From positions 496,001 through 560,000 of the forward strand of contig NZ_NWUC01000001.1 of NCBI RefSeq assembly GCF_002750855.1: a stretch of DNA of 64,000 nucleotides, read 5' to 3'. Position numbers and translations under genes: made by a program. The stretch comes from Neopararhizobium haloflavum (GTDB lineage: Bacteria > Pseudomonadota > Alphaproteobacteria > Rhizobiales > Rhizobiaceae). The notes beneath the pieces are model-generated. The model was not told the origin of the DNA, ran no database searches, and saw only the letters and a list, made by a program, of their open reading frames with translations. Positions 12,299 to 21,074 of this stretch are shown here, piece after piece; within the stretch, counting starts at the first letter, position 1, and each line of letters begins with the position of its first letter.

Positions 12299-14137
12299 CT
12301 AGACGAGCGGCGCCGTCGCGGCCTTCATCCATGCCCGTGTCGCGTCGTTATCGAGCAGGGGCGTGATCTCCTGCGCCACTCGCTGATGGTACGCGTCGAG
12401 CCAGGCAAGCTCGTCGGCAGCAAGAAGCGAGGTTTCGACGAGGCGGCGGTCGATCGGGCAGAGCGTCAGCGTGTCAAAGCCCATCATCTCCTTGTCGCCG
12501 CCTTCGATCGTTTGAGGCGGCGTCACGACAATCAGGTTTTCGATGCGTATGCCGAACGCGCCCTCGCGGTAATAACCCGGCTCGTTGGAGAGGATCATGC
12601 CCGGTTCCAGCGTCTGCTGGCCACGTCGGGAAATGCTTTGCGGCCCTTCGTGCACGGAGAGGTACGAGCCGACGCCGTGTCCCGTGCCATGGCCGAAATC
12701 GGCGCCAGCCTTCCAAAGGGCTATGCGGGCGAGGGGGTCGAGTTCGCTCCCACGGGTGCCAGCGGGAAAACGCGCCGTCGATATGGCGATCATGCCCTTC
12801 AGCACGAGCGTGAAAAAGCGGCGCATCTCCTCGGTCGGTGAGCCGATGGCGACGGTGCGGGTGATGTCCGTCGTCCCGGACACGTATTGCCCACCCGAGT
12901 CGATCAGAAACAACTCGCCCGCACCGAGTTTGCGATTGGTTTGCTCGTTGACACGGTAGTGAATGATCGCACCGTTCGGACCGGCACCGGAGATCGTTTC
13001 GAAGGACACATCCTTCAAGGGAAGCTGATGCTTGCGCCCGGTCTCCGAACGCACCGCTTCCAGTCTGGTCGCAACCGTGATCTCATCGACCGAGCCGGGT
13101 TGCTGCGCGTCGAGCCAGGCGAGAAACGCCACCATAGCAGCACCGTCGACATGGTGGGCATGCGCCGCACCTTTCAGTTCGGTCTCATTCTTGATCGCTC
13201 GAGCAAGCCGGGCCGGATCCTCGGCCTCGACCAGCTTCGCTCCGCCAGAGGTCAATTGCGCGGCAATGGCATGCGGGGTGAGCGCAGGGTCGATCATCAC
13301 CGCTTCACCGGTGCCGGCGAGCGCCTGAAGCGCGGCATCGAAGGTCTCGGGTTCGGCTAGGTCGGTCAGCTGCGCCAGGTAGGCCTTCTCTTCAATGCCC
13401 AGCTTCTCGCTGTGGATGAAAAGCGTCGGCAGTCCCTCGGACCGCAGGACGGCGCGCGCCAGCGGATGGGGCGTGTGCGGCACGTCGCTGCCACGAATAT
13501 TGAAAGTCCATGCCACGGAGGAGGGATCCGTCATGACAAAGGCGGATGCCTTGTTGTTGCCGATGGTCCCGGCGATCGATGCGATCTTGTCGCTGGCGAG
13601 CCGTCCGGCGTGGGAGTGGCCCTGGATAGCCACCTTGCCGCGCGGTTCGGCGGGCCGATCATGCCAGATCGCATCGATCGGATTGGCCGCCAGCAGAACG
13701 ATTTGGGCGCCGACCTTCGATGCCGCCTTTTCCATGCGGGCGACCTCGCCCATCGTGTGCAGCCAGGGATCGACACCAATCCGCATGCCGTCGCGCCCGT
13801 TCTCTGCGATCCAGTGCGAGGGGGGCGTCTCGATGAGATCGACAGGCGTGAAAACCGTCATGTCGCTCTGGGCGCGCACCTGCGTCTTGTAGCGGCCATC
13901 GACGAAGATATAGGCCGCCTCACGCGTCACCAACGCCGCCCCCGCCGAGCCCGTGAAGCCGGACACCCACGCCAGGCGCGTTGCCGACGCCGGCACATAT
14001 TCGCCCTGAAATTCGTCGGCGCGCGGAACGAGGACCGCATCGACACCAAGCGCATCGAAGGTGGCGCGCAGATCTGCGACGCGTGCCTTGCCGGTTTCGG
14101 GCGAAGAGAGAACAGCGAAACTCTGGAACATCGACAA
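12299..14137 (-). CDS. pepP: Xaa-Pro aminopeptidase (M24B)
   Basis: Cytoplasmic dinuclear metallopeptidase that removes an N-terminal residue preceding proline. The 612 aa protein has an N-terminal creatinase/prolidase domain (RADEFQGEYVPASATRLAW), a second creatinase-like domain, and a C-terminal pita-bread domain. Metal ligands are visible: two Asp in LIDSGGQYVSGTTDITRT, His in GHGTGHGVGSYLSVHEGP, Glu in NEPGYYREGAFGIRIEN and a final Glu in that motif. Length matches the long (about 600 aa) aminopeptidase P type common in alphaproteobacteria. It stands alone, convergent with azlD. The start has two close Met codons (14137 and 14131). Confidence 0.94.
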   Translation of the reverse strand: MSMFQSFAVLSSPETGKARVADLRATFDALGVDAVLVPRADEFQGEYVPASATRLAWVSGFTGSAGAALVTREAAYIFVDGRYKTQVRAQSDMTVFTPVDLIETPPSHWIAENGRDGMRIGVDPWLHTMGEVARMEKAASKVGAQIVLLAANPIDAIWHDRPAEPRGKVAIQGHSHAGRLASDKIASIAGTIGNNKASAFVMTDPSSVAWTFNIRGSDVPHTPHPLARAVLRSEGLPTLFIHSEKLGIEEKAYLAQLTDLAEPETFDAALQALAGTGEAVMIDPALTPHAIAAQLTSGGAKLVEAEDPARLARAIKNETELKGAAHAHHVDGAAMVAFLAWLDAQQPGSVDEITVATRLEAVRSETGRKHQLPLKDVSFETISGAGPNGAIIHYRVNEQTNRKLGAGELFLIDSGGQYVSGTTDITRTVAIGSPTEEMRRFFTLVLKGMIAISTARFPAGTRGSELDPLARIALWKAGADFGHGTGHGVGSYLSVHEGPQSISRRGQQTLEPGMILSNEPGYYREGAFGIRIENLIVVTPPQTIEGGDKEMMGFDTLTLCPIDRRLVETSLLAADELAWLDAYHQRVAQEITPLLDNDATRAWMKAATAPLV

Positions 14138-14346
14138 TGCCTTTCGTGAATCGTGCGCAAGCTACCTGAAGAGCACGACCAGTGAAATCGCCTTTGCCCT
14201 TTCGTTAATTTTGCGTTGCAACATAACTGTTCGCGTGTGCAACAATTGCATTGCTCCCATGCGCTTGCCCCTCTGCCACAAGCGGCACGAATCTCTATCT
14301 TCGAGATCAAGGGAGGGCCAACACTGACAGGACAAGGATGACCGTC

Positions 14347-14520
14347 ATGGCCAAGAACATTTTCCGCACTGCTTTCGACCGCGTGATTGAAGCCCGCGAA
14401 CGCCAGGTTCGCCGCTATGTCAACGGCGCTCTGCTGTCGTTCGACGACACCACGCTGAAGTCGCTCGGCCGTCGCCGCGAAGACATGATCAAGGAAGGCG
14501 CTTCGACGTTCCCGTTCTAA
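14347..14520 (+). CDS. Small DUF1127-like protein
   Basis: A 57 aa basic protein starting MAKNIFRTAFDRVIEARERQ and ending in GASTFPF. The helical Arg-rich stretch followed by LLSFDDTTLKSLGRRREDM resembles the DUF1127/YjiS pattern (LxxLdDxxLxdiGlxRxdi), in the form common beside pepP/prmA in rhizobia. DUF1127 proteins in alphaproteobacteria have been linked to RNA turnover and to phosphate or carbon metabolism; the role here is unknown. AAGGA at 14334-14338 is well spaced for ATG 14347; an upstream ATG at 14338 overlaps that site. The 209 bp region upstream is AT-rich with TGCAAC repeats and probably contains the promoter. Confidence 0.75.
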   Translation: MAKNIFRTAFDRVIEARERQVRRYVNGALLSFDDTTLKSLGRRREDMIKEGASTFPF

Positions 14521-14545
14521 GGACGTCGATGACCGTCGGGTGGCG

Positions 14546-15424
14546 CTATCCCAGACAAAGCGTCACCCATCCGTTGCGCCAGAGTGTGCGGCGGTGATGC
14601 AGACCCGCTGCATTGAAGGCTGACAGCACCTTCCATCGCTGCTCGGCCAGAATGCCGGAAAGAATGACGCCGCCACCGGCTCGCCGATGTCTGGCGATGT
14701 CGGGTGCCATCGCCATCAGTGGACGCGCCAGAATGTTGGCGACGATCAGGTCGAAAGGCCCATTCGCTGCGAACGTATCGGAGTGAAAGCCGGCGGCGAC
14801 CGCCAGCTTTATCCGGCCCGGAAAGCCGTTCGAGGCGACATTGGTTCGCGCAACGGCGATGGCGACCGGATCGATATCCGTCGCGAGAACACGCGCCGGC
14901 GCGAGCTTTGCCGCCGCAATCGCCAGGACGCCACTTCCCGTGCCGAGGTCGAGGACCCGGGCAGGGCGCCGGCGCCGCATGACCCATTCCAGCATCTCCA
15001 GGCAGCCCGCCGTCGTGCCGTGATGGCCGGTGCCGAATGCTTGTCCCGCATCGATCTCGATCGCGAGGTCATTTGCGCGCACCTTGTCGCGGTCGTGTGA
15101 GCCGTGCACCAGGAACCGCCCCGCGCGCACCGGCTTCAGTCCTTCCAGGGACTTCGAGACCCAGTCGATATCCGGCAGCTCCTCGATGTCGATCGTGAGC
15201 GTGCCGAATTCGGCCGCCAAGGCCTCTTCCATGCGCGCTCTGACCGCATCGACCGCATCGTTGTCGGTATAGACCGACGCTTCCCATCGATCGGCCTTCT
15301 CATCGATTTCCATCGTTGCGAGCGCGAGGCCGTCGTCTTCAAAAACGTCGCCGAGCAGTTCCAGCACCCGCGCGCATGCGCGCTCGGTTCCGGTAATGAA
15401 AAGACGCGTTTGTTGTGTGGCCAT
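14546..15424 (-). CDS. prmA: Ribosomal protein L11 methyltransferase
   Basis: SAM-dependent enzyme that trimethylates ribosomal protein L11. The 292 aa product has an N-terminal L11-recognition domain followed by the Rossmann methyltransferase core with LDLGTGSGVLAIAAAKL (motif I), ATDIDPVAIAVARTN (acidic loop) and FDLIVANILARPL (the NxxA/NILA active-site motif). KALEMLEWV-like and AFGTGHHGTTAGCLEML segments match the PrmA signature GTGxHxTT. It is convergent with the small DUF1127-like gene and followed upstream by the Sco-type gene on the same strand. Confidence 0.94.
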   Translation of the reverse strand: MATQQTRLFITGTERACARVLELLGDVFEDDGLALATMEIDEKADRWEASVYTDNDAVDAVRARMEEALAAEFGTLTIDIEELPDIDWVSKSLEGLKPVRAGRFLVHGSHDRDKVRANDLAIEIDAGQAFGTGHHGTTAGCLEMLEWVMRRRRPARVLDLGTGSGVLAIAAAKLAPARVLATDIDPVAIAVARTNVASNGFPGRIKLAVAAGFHSDTFAANGPFDLIVANILARPLMAMAPDIARHRRAGGGVILSGILAEQRWKVLSAFNAAGLHHRRTLWRNGWVTLCLG

Positions 15425-15451
15425 GCCCTGATTGTCCGAGAAGCGGAAAGC

Positions 15452-16051
15452 TCAGCCTTCGATCAGGTTCTTGAGCTTTTGTACAGCCGTATCCCCGTTT
15501 TCGCCGTAGGCGATCGTCGAGCGGAACTGTCCGTCTTCATCGAGCAGGAACACCGAGGCGGTGTGGTCCATCGTGTAGTCGCCCTCCGGATCGTTCTCAT
15601 CCAGGGGCACCTTGCGGGCGTAGATGTTGAAGCCCTTGACCATGTCCGCCACGGCCTGCGGGTCTCCGGTGATGCCATGGATGCGGTCGGAGACGTTGGA
15701 GACGTAGGTGTCGAGAACATTCGGCGTGTCGCGTTCCGGGTCAACGGAAACCATATAGGCGGCCATGTCGTCACCGTCCGGATCCACTTCCGCCATCCAC
15801 CGGTCGAGCTCGTAGAGGGTGGTCGGACAAACGTCGGGGCAGTGGGTAAAGCCGAAAAAGAGGGCGGTTGGCCGTCCCTGGAACGCAGCCTGCGTGATGA
15901 CTTCGCCATTCTCGTCGACCAACTCGAACGGCACGCCATAGGGGCCATTAGAGCCCGCCGGGTCGTTTCGGGTGAATTCGTATGTCAGGAATGCGAGCAC
16001 GCCGGCGAAGACGACGACAAGAACCCACAATGCTCCGCGAAAAAAAGCCAT
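15452..16051 (-). CDS. SCO1/SenC-family copper chaperone
   Basis: Membrane-anchored thioredoxin-fold protein that delivers copper to the CuA site of cytochrome c oxidase or reduces its cysteines. From ATG 16051 it has 199 aa: one N-terminal membrane anchor (LWVLVVVFAGVLAFLTYEF), then the periplasmic domain with the copper-binding FGFTHCPDVCPTTLYEL (CxxxC) and a later conserved His in YTMDHTASVFLLD. A TTG at 16069 would add six residues but lacks support. A small membrane protein gene lies just upstream on the same strand. No oxidase subunits are in the window. Confidence 0.93.
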   Translation of the reverse strand: MAFFRGALWVLVVVFAGVLAFLTYEFTRNDPAGSNGPYGVPFELVDENGEVITQAAFQGRPTALFFGFTHCPDVCPTTLYELDRWMAEVDPDGDDMAAYMVSVDPERDTPNVLDTYVSNVSDRIHGITGDPQAVADMVKGFNIYARKVPLDENDPEGDYTMDHTASVFLLDEDGQFRSTIAYGENGDTAVQKLKNLIEG

Positions 16052-16153
16052 CCCGATATCTCGCTCCAAAGCGTGTACCGTTGCGACATAGGCGGCTTGG
16101 CGCGGCGTGTCATCGTGATAAATGCGCGCAGCCCGATTTCGGGAGGGTTGATG

Positions 16154-16324
16154 TCAAAGACACCAGGCAAGACCGGTGGCGGCCATGCTCACGAACATGT
16201 CGACGCCATGGTTGGCCCACCCTGCGAAGGCGGCTCCGGTTGCCAGCCCGCCGGCGACCAGCGCGACAATCATGAGCCACGCGGGACGCTGCTTTCCTGG
16301 AGTTTGTGCGCTGGGTGAAGACAT
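16154..16324 (-). CDS. Small single-span membrane protein (56 aa)
   Basis: A short gene read from the reverse strand: MSSPSAQTPGKQRPAWLM, then a hydrophobic, Gly/Ala-rich membrane span (IVALVAGGLATGAAFAGWAN) and a C-terminal half ending GLAWCL. It lies 102 bp upstream of the Sco-type gene in the same direction, so the two may be co-transcribed. I do not recognise a named family with confidence. Its position suggests a role with the copper chaperone or its oxidase, but this is only inference. Coding potential is supported by a clean start and stop, a coherent N-in topology with basic residues before the span, and absence of another gene on either strand. Confidence 0.6.
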   Translation of the reverse strand: MSSPSAQTPGKQRPAWLMIVALVAGGLATGAAFAGWANHGVDMFVSMAATGLAWCL

Positions 16325-16403
16325 GAGCTGATTCTAGCGGCAACCGCACGGCCGCGCCAGTTGCAATGTTGCGGTCGCTTCGCCGCCGGCCTATTGCGAT
16401 CTT

Positions 16404-17090
16404 ATGGACGATCCATTCGACCCCGACACGAGACTGACCGATCCGACGCCAAGGGTTCATGGCAGCGCGCTCGTGCAGAATTGCCAGCTCGGCGGCCATG
16501 TCGCCGTGGCCGAGAGGGTCGTGCTGCGCGAGGTGACCGTCGGCGCCTTCTCCTATTTCGAGCGGCACGGCGAAGCGATCTATGCCGATATCGGCAAGTT
16601 CTGCTCGATCGCGGCCAATGTGCGGATCAATGCGCTCGAACACCCGATGGAACGGGTGACGACGCACAAGATCAGCTATCGGCCCAACGAATATTTCCGC
16701 TATCTGGGCATCGATCAGTCTCTTCGCGAGCGCAGGCGGTCGCGGCGCGTCACGATCGGCAACGATGTGTGGATCGGCCACGGTGCCGTCGTTCTGCCGG
16801 GCGTCATGATCGGCAATGGCGCCGTGATCGGTGCCAATGCCGTGGTCAGCCGAGACGTCGCCGCTTATGCGGTCGTTGCCGGCGTGCCGGCCCGGCGGCT
16901 GAGGATGCGCTTTTCGCAGGCTGTGGTGGACCGGCTTCAGGCACTCATGTGGTGGGACTGGCCCCTTGGCGTGCTCCACGAGGCGATCGCGGACATGCAG
17001 TCCTTGTCGGCCGAAGCGTTCCTCGACAAATGGGAACGGCTTCGACCGGTCAGTCGTCCGCAAGAAGGGTCGGAGGGCGACGGACTTTAG
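16404..17090 (+). CDS. Hexapeptide-repeat acyltransferase (phosphonate-associated type)
   Basis: Left-handed beta-helix acetyltransferase of 228 aa, related to CatB/LpxA-type enzymes. It shows irregular hexapeptide turns (QLGGHVAVAERVVLREVTV, IGKFCSIAANVRINALEHP) and the classic acetyl-CoA coil GNDVWIGHGAVVLPGVMIG followed by GAVIGANAVVSRDVAAYAVV. The overall layout, with HPMERVTTHK and the WWDWP motif near the C-terminus, resembles the transferase family usually found in phosphonate operons. No phn genes are visible here, so the acceptor is unknown. It faces the gabD-like gene, with 12 bp between the two stops. Confidence 0.8.
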   Translation: MDDPFDPDTRLTDPTPRVHGSALVQNCQLGGHVAVAERVVLREVTVGAFSYFERHGEAIYADIGKFCSIAANVRINALEHPMERVTTHKISYRPNEYFRYLGIDQSLRERRRSRRVTIGNDVWIGHGAVVLPGVMIGNGAVIGANAVVSRDVAAYAVVAGVPARRLRMRFSQAVVDRLQALMWWDWPLGVLHEAIADMQSLSAEAFLDKWERLRPVSRPQEGSEGDGL

Positions 17091-17102
17091 GCTCCGGACA
17101 TC

Positions 17103-18602
17103 TCAGGACCAATCGCGGCAGACATATTTGACGTCGGAAAAGGCCTCGATGCCGTGGCGCGAGCCCTCGCGGCCAAGGCCGGATTGTTTCATGCCGCCAA
17201 ACGGAATAGGCGCGCCGGTCACCTTGGTGCGATTGACCCCGATCATGCCGTATTGCAGCGCCCGAGACAGCCGATAGATCCGTGCCGGCTTGATCGTGTG
17301 CAGATAGGCGATAAGGCCGTATTCGGAGTCATTGGCAGCCTTCAGCACCTCTTCCTCCGTATCGAACGGCACGATGGCGGCGACGGGGCCGAAGGTCTCC
17401 TCGTGCATGATCTTCGCGTCGAGCGGGACATCGCCGAGCACCGTCGGCTCGAAGAACAGTTCGCCCATCGCGTGACGCTTGCCCCCGGTTAGGACGCGTG
17501 CGCCTCGCTCGACGGCGTCGGCGACCTGTTCTTCCTGCTTTCTGACCGCATTTGCGTTCATCAACGGCCCGATGTCCGGGTCGTCCATGCCGTCGCCGAC
17601 CGTCAGCGCCGCGGTTTTCTGCGCGAACCTTTCGCAGAACGTCTCATAGATGCTCCGCTCCACATAGAAGCGATTGGCGCCCAGACAATCCTGACCAGAC
17701 GTCGCGAATTTCGCCTTGATCGCCTCGTCGACGGCGGTGTCGAGGTCGGCGTCGGCAAAAACGATGAAGGGCGCATGCCCGCCAAGCTCGAGGCTGAGTC
17801 GCTTTATCGTGGGCGCGCATTGTTCATAGAGCAGGCGCCCGATTTCGGTTGAACCGGTGAAGGAAAGCGCACGGACACGATTGTCTTTCGTCCATTCTCC
17901 GACGATCGGCGCCGGTTCTCCGACGGCGACGTTGAATACGCCCTTGGGGAAGCCTGCGCGCTCGGCAAGCACGGCGAGAGCGAGCGCGGAAATCGGCGTT
18001 TCCTTGGAGGGGTGGACGACCACCGTGCAGCCGACGGCGAGGGCCGCCGCCGCCTTGCGCGTGATCATCGCGATCGGGAAGTTCCATGGCGTGACCAGCG
18101 CGGCGACGCCGACAGGTTCGCGCCAGACCTCGACTTCCGCGGAGGGCAGATGCGAGGTGACGCTCATGATGTCGGGCCGGCGTGCCTCCTCGGCAAAGAA
18201 TTCGATGAAGGAGGCGCCATAGTCGATCTCGCCGCGGGCCTCCGAAATGGGCTTGCCCTGTTCCAGCACCATGATGCGCGCAAGATCTTCCTTCGCCTCG
18301 ACCACGAGATCGTACCAGCGCCTCAGGATATCCGTGCGTTCCTGGGGAAGCAGCGCGCTCCAGCCATCAAAGGCCTTGTCGGCGGCATCCACCGCCTTGC
18401 GGGCGCCTTCAGGGCCAAGCACGGAGAAAGTCGCGATCACCTGGCCATCGGCGGGATTCTTTACCTCAAGACGGTCGCTGCCGGTGCCGTCGATCCATTC
18501 GCCGCCAATGAAGGAGCTGTCGTGATAGAGCGCCGGATCGGAGAGCGTGAAACCCTTGGGGGTGATGTCGTGCGTGCCGGTCGCGGCCGAAGCGGTCGTC
18601 AT
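17103..18602 (-). CDS. gabD: NAD(P)-dependent succinate-semialdehyde-type dehydrogenase
   Basis: Aldehyde dehydrogenase superfamily enzyme of 499 aa, most like succinate-semialdehyde dehydrogenase, which oxidises the GABA breakdown product to succinate. Visible are the cofactor segment VTPWNFPIAMITRK, the nucleotide motif FTGSTEIGRLL, the general-base segment ELGGHAPFIVFADADLD, and the catalytic Cys in SGQDCLGANRFYV. The C-terminus IPFGGMKQSGLGREGSRHG is standard. No GABA transaminase neighbours it, so the substrate is inferred from similarity only; other semialdehydes are possible. It is transcribed away from the PHA-system gene, which is on the same strand upstream. Confidence 0.82.
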   Translation of the reverse strand: MTTASAATGTHDITPKGFTLSDPALYHDSSFIGGEWIDGTGSDRLEVKNPADGQVIATFSVLGPEGARKAVDAADKAFDGWSALLPQERTDILRRWYDLVVEAKEDLARIMVLEQGKPISEARGEIDYGASFIEFFAEEARRPDIMSVTSHLPSAEVEVWREPVGVAALVTPWNFPIAMITRKAAAALAVGCTVVVHPSKETPISALALAVLAERAGFPKGVFNVAVGEPAPIVGEWTKDNRVRALSFTGSTEIGRLLYEQCAPTIKRLSLELGGHAPFIVFADADLDTAVDEAIKAKFATSGQDCLGANRFYVERSIYETFCERFAQKTAALTVGDGMDDPDIGPLMNANAVRKQEEQVADAVERGARVLTGGKRHAMGELFFEPTVLGDVPLDAKIMHEETFGPVAAIVPFDTEEEVLKAANDSEYGLIAYLHTIKPARIYRLSRALQYGMIGVNRTKVTGAPIPFGGMKQSGLGREGSRHGIEAFSDVKYVCRDWS

Positions 18603-18713
18603 GGTCTACCTCGTCTCATCAGAATTGGATGAATGGCGTCTCTTGCCCGACAACCTGACGGAAGCACCTGTGCCGTTCAACCCCGGATGGACGCAGTGCG
18701 AGGGAACCGGAGG

Positions 18714-19025
18714 CTACTTCTTTTCCAGAAGCAGCGTGCCTTCCTTCTTGAGGCGGCCCTTGAGCGAGTTCGCGATGGAGGCGAGAAGCCAGGGCAGGTC
18801 GAGTTCGAGACGCACGACGCTGTCCTCGATGTCCAGTCGTCCAGTGATGGTCTGACCCATCATGCCGGCCTTGAAATCGAGATGGTCGCCGCTCCATTGC
18901 TGCTCCAGTGACACGGCTCGGCCTGCGACCTGTTCGTGGACACGCTGCAGGCCGCCTTCCAGGCGCTGGCGCGCTTCCAGGCGGGTCAGGCGATGGGGGA
19001 TCTCGACGTTGATGGTCTCGGCCAT
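18714..19025 (-). CDS. Polyhydroxyalkanoic acid system family protein
   Basis: A 103 aa cytoplasmic protein of the PHA_gran_rgn family (PF09650), found with polyhydroxyalkanoate systems and in many alphaproteobacteria without them. It begins MAETINVEIPHRLTRLEARQR and contains WSGDHLDFKAGMMGQTITG and the C-terminal helix LASIANSLKGRLKKEG typical of the family. ATG 19025 is preferred over an upstream start at 19064 because the conserved region begins immediately. Molecular function is unknown; the fold is related to START/SRPBCC-like proteins. It lies between gabD and a cytochrome c gene on the same strand. Confidence 0.8.
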   Translation of the reverse strand: MAETINVEIPHRLTRLEARQRLEGGLQRVHEQVAGRAVSLEQQWSGDHLDFKAGMMGQTITGRLDIEDSVVRLELDLPWLLASIANSLKGRLKKEGTLLLEKK

Positions 19026-19111
19026 GCGGGATGCTCGCGTCTTTCGCTCGTCAGTAGCCGCCATGTGGCCATCCAGTGCCCCAAAAGCAAGACGTGTCTG
19101 GAAATCCCAGT

Positions 19112-19444
19112 CTATTCGGGAACTTCTACGGTGACCTTGATCGATTCGTACCAGGCGGCGACATCCGATATCTGCTCGTCGGTGAGGTTGGCCGCAACGA
19201 CGCTCATCATTTCATTCTCGCGTTCCCCGCTGCGAAATGCCTTGAGCTGGGTCTCCAGATAGATGCGGCTCTCGCCGGCAAGGTTGGGCGCGATCGGTAT
19301 CTTGGCGATGCCGTCGATGCCATGGCATGTCTGGCACTGGCCGGCGATCTGGCGTCCGGCCGTCGCGTCCTGGGCATGAACCGCGCCGGCCCAGCCGATC
19401 ACGACACCGGCCATGATGGTTCCAACCGTCAAAAGCACCTGCAT
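19112..19444 (-). CDS. Periplasmic class I cytochrome c
   Basis: A 110 aa exported c-type cytochrome. A signal peptide ends near GAVHAQ, followed by the heme-binding CQTCH motif and a C-terminal domain containing NEMMSVVAANLTDEQISDVAAWY, where a Met supplies the axial ligand. Length fits a small single-heme electron carrier. It lies 63 bp downstream of the PQQ-type dehydrogenase gene on the same strand, so it is probably the electron acceptor of that enzyme. This pairing is inferred from context. Confidence 0.9.
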   Translation of the reverse strand: MQVLLTVGTIMAGVVIGWAGAVHAQDATAGRQIAGQCQTCHGIDGIAKIPIAPNLAGESRIYLETQLKAFRSGERENEMMSVVAANLTDEQISDVAAWYESIKVTVEVPE

Positions 19445-19507
19445 TGCCTGTCCTCGTCAAAGCGGCCGGGGCCGGTCAGCAGGCCCCGGCTCCGGCCATT
19501 CTCGATG

Positions 19508-20773
19508 TTACTGAGCCTGCGGTTCGTCGTAGGAGATGCGATAGATCGCCCCGGCCAGATCGTCGGAGACGAGGATCGAGCCGTCGCGAAGTTGCGCGAC
19601 ATCGACGGGACGGCCGAGATATTCGCCGTTCTCGTCGAGCCAGCCTTCCGCGAACGCAACGGTCTCACCCACCGTTCCGTCTTCGCCCACGGGTGTGAAC
19701 ATCACCCGGGCGCCAACCGGTTCCGTGCGGTTCCAGGATCCGTGCTGGGCGGAGAAGATCCCGTTGCGATACTCGTCAGGGAACATGTCTCCAGAATAGA
19801 AGACCATGCCGAGATCGGCAGCGTGCGCCTCCATCTCGACCGCCGGCATCACGACGTCGGCCGGTACCTCTTCGTCCTTGTACTCGTTGGTGCGGATCGA
19901 ACCACCACCGTACCAGGGGAAGCCGAAATTCTGGCCTGCCTCGGTCTGGTGGTTGATCTCGCCAGGGGGAATGTCGTCGCCCATGCCGTCCACCTGGTTG
20001 TCGGTGAACCACAGATCGCCCGTCTCCGGGTGAAAGTCCTGTCCAACGGAGTTTCGCACGCCGTAGGTGTAGACCTCGCGATCGCTACCATCCTGGTTGA
20101 CCCGGATAATCCCGCCAATGCCCTGCTCTTCATAAAGGTCACGCTTTTCGGCCGGCGGCACGTTGTAGGGCTGACCGAGCGAAATGTAGAGCTTGCCGTC
20201 CGGGCCGATGTCGCAGACGCGCGCGGTGTGGTTGTAGCTGACTTCCTCTTCCGGCACGAGTTCGCCGCCGGCGATGACGGGCACAGCCACGACGTCGGGG
20301 CTTTCATAGAAGAATTCGGCTGCCGGATACTGAAGTACGCGGTTCTGCTCGGCGATGAAAAGCACGCCTTCGGGCGAGAAGCAGGGGCCATTCGGAATGG
20401 CCTTGGCCAGCGATGGCGCGAAATTCTTCACCTCGTCGGCAACGCGGTCCTTGTCGCGGTCCGTGACGGCCCAGACCTCGGTCTTGCGTGTGCCGACAAA
20501 GACGACGATCCCCTGCGGCCCGACTGCCATGTGACGCGCATCGGGGACCAACGCGTAAAGGTCGATGGAAAAGCCGTCGGGCAGCTCGATCTGTTCCAAT
20601 GTCCGGCTGATCGCCTCGGCGCTGTCGGAGTCCTGATCGATAACGGTGAACTCGGTCGTGCCGGTTGTCTGGAAGTTGCCGAGGCGTTCCAGCGCATCGT
20701 CATTCTGGGCATGCGCTGGCGCGCACAGCATCGTTCCGGCGGCAAGTGCCGCCAGTGTCAGTTTCGTCCTCAT
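19508..20773 (-). CDS. PQQ-dependent sugar (sorbosone/glucose-type) dehydrogenase
   Basis: Periplasmic six-bladed beta-propeller quinoprotein of the soluble glucose/sorbosone dehydrogenase family. From ATG 20773 it has 421 aa, with a signal peptide ending LCAPAHAQ. Propeller segments such as GPCFSPEGVLFIAEQNRVL, GPDGKLYISLGQPYNVPP, YTYGVRNSVGQDFHPETGD and LWFTDNQVDGMGDDIPPGE are visible. The gene has a strong ribosome-binding site (GGGAGGA just before the start). It is followed by a cytochrome c gene. No pqqABCDE genes are present in the window, so cofactor supply cannot be judged. The exact substrate is unknown; many family members are poorly characterised. Confidence 0.85.
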   Translation of the reverse strand: MRTKLTLAALAAGTMLCAPAHAQNDDALERLGNFQTTGTTEFTVIDQDSDSAEAISRTLEQIELPDGFSIDLYALVPDARHMAVGPQGIVVFVGTRKTEVWAVTDRDKDRVADEVKNFAPSLAKAIPNGPCFSPEGVLFIAEQNRVLQYPAAEFFYESPDVVAVPVIAGGELVPEEEVSYNHTARVCDIGPDGKLYISLGQPYNVPPAEKRDLYEEQGIGGIIRVNQDGSDREVYTYGVRNSVGQDFHPETGDLWFTDNQVDGMGDDIPPGEINHQTEAGQNFGFPWYGGGSIRTNEYKDEEVPADVVMPAVEMEAHAADLGMVFYSGDMFPDEYRNGIFSAQHGSWNRTEPVGARVMFTPVGEDGTVGETVAFAEGWLDENGEYLGRPVDVAQLRDGSILVSDDLAGAIYRISYDEPQAQ

Positions 20774-21027
20774 GGTTGTCCTCCCGTACTGCTGGCACTC
20801 CACCGCCAGCGGGAAGATTAAATGCAGTGCACGCTTTTGCCGTCAAGCGATTCCCTCTGTCCTTTGGTCCTAGAGCGCGTCGCCGCCTGCCACCTGTGCC
20901 GAAAAAAGACGGCATAGTTCATCCATCCTAGATTGCGTTAAATATTTGTTAACCCGTAATTTTTAACAGCTGTTCATATTCGAGGGGTGGTGCTAGATTT
21001 TCCTGCATTGGCGCTGGGGCTAAGCTA

Positions 21028-21059
21028 ATGTCGCGACACGTTTTTTAGGGCGGCGACAT
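21028..21059 (+). promoter_or_regulatory. Inverted repeat in the long mucR-like leader
   Basis: ATGTCGC (21028-21034) and GCGACAT (21053-21059) form a perfect 7-bp inverted repeat centred about 30 bp before the mucR-like start. It may be an autoregulatory operator or an RNA hairpin. It lies in a 301 bp divergent gap (20774-21074) between the sugar dehydrogenase and the regulator. The gap is otherwise AT-rich around 20935-20975, likely promoter sequence, and contains no gene that I can see. Confidence 0.4.
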
Positions 21060-21074
21060 ATTGGGAGTCCCGGA

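Noticed and set aside
15104..16318. 404-codon plus-strand frame
   Set aside because: Antisense to prmA, the Sco gene and the small membrane gene; no recognisable domain.
19076..20821. 581-codon open frame on the plus strand
   Set aside because: Antisense to the cytochrome c and PQQ-dehydrogenase genes, which have signal peptides and clear motifs. No domain seen in the long frame.
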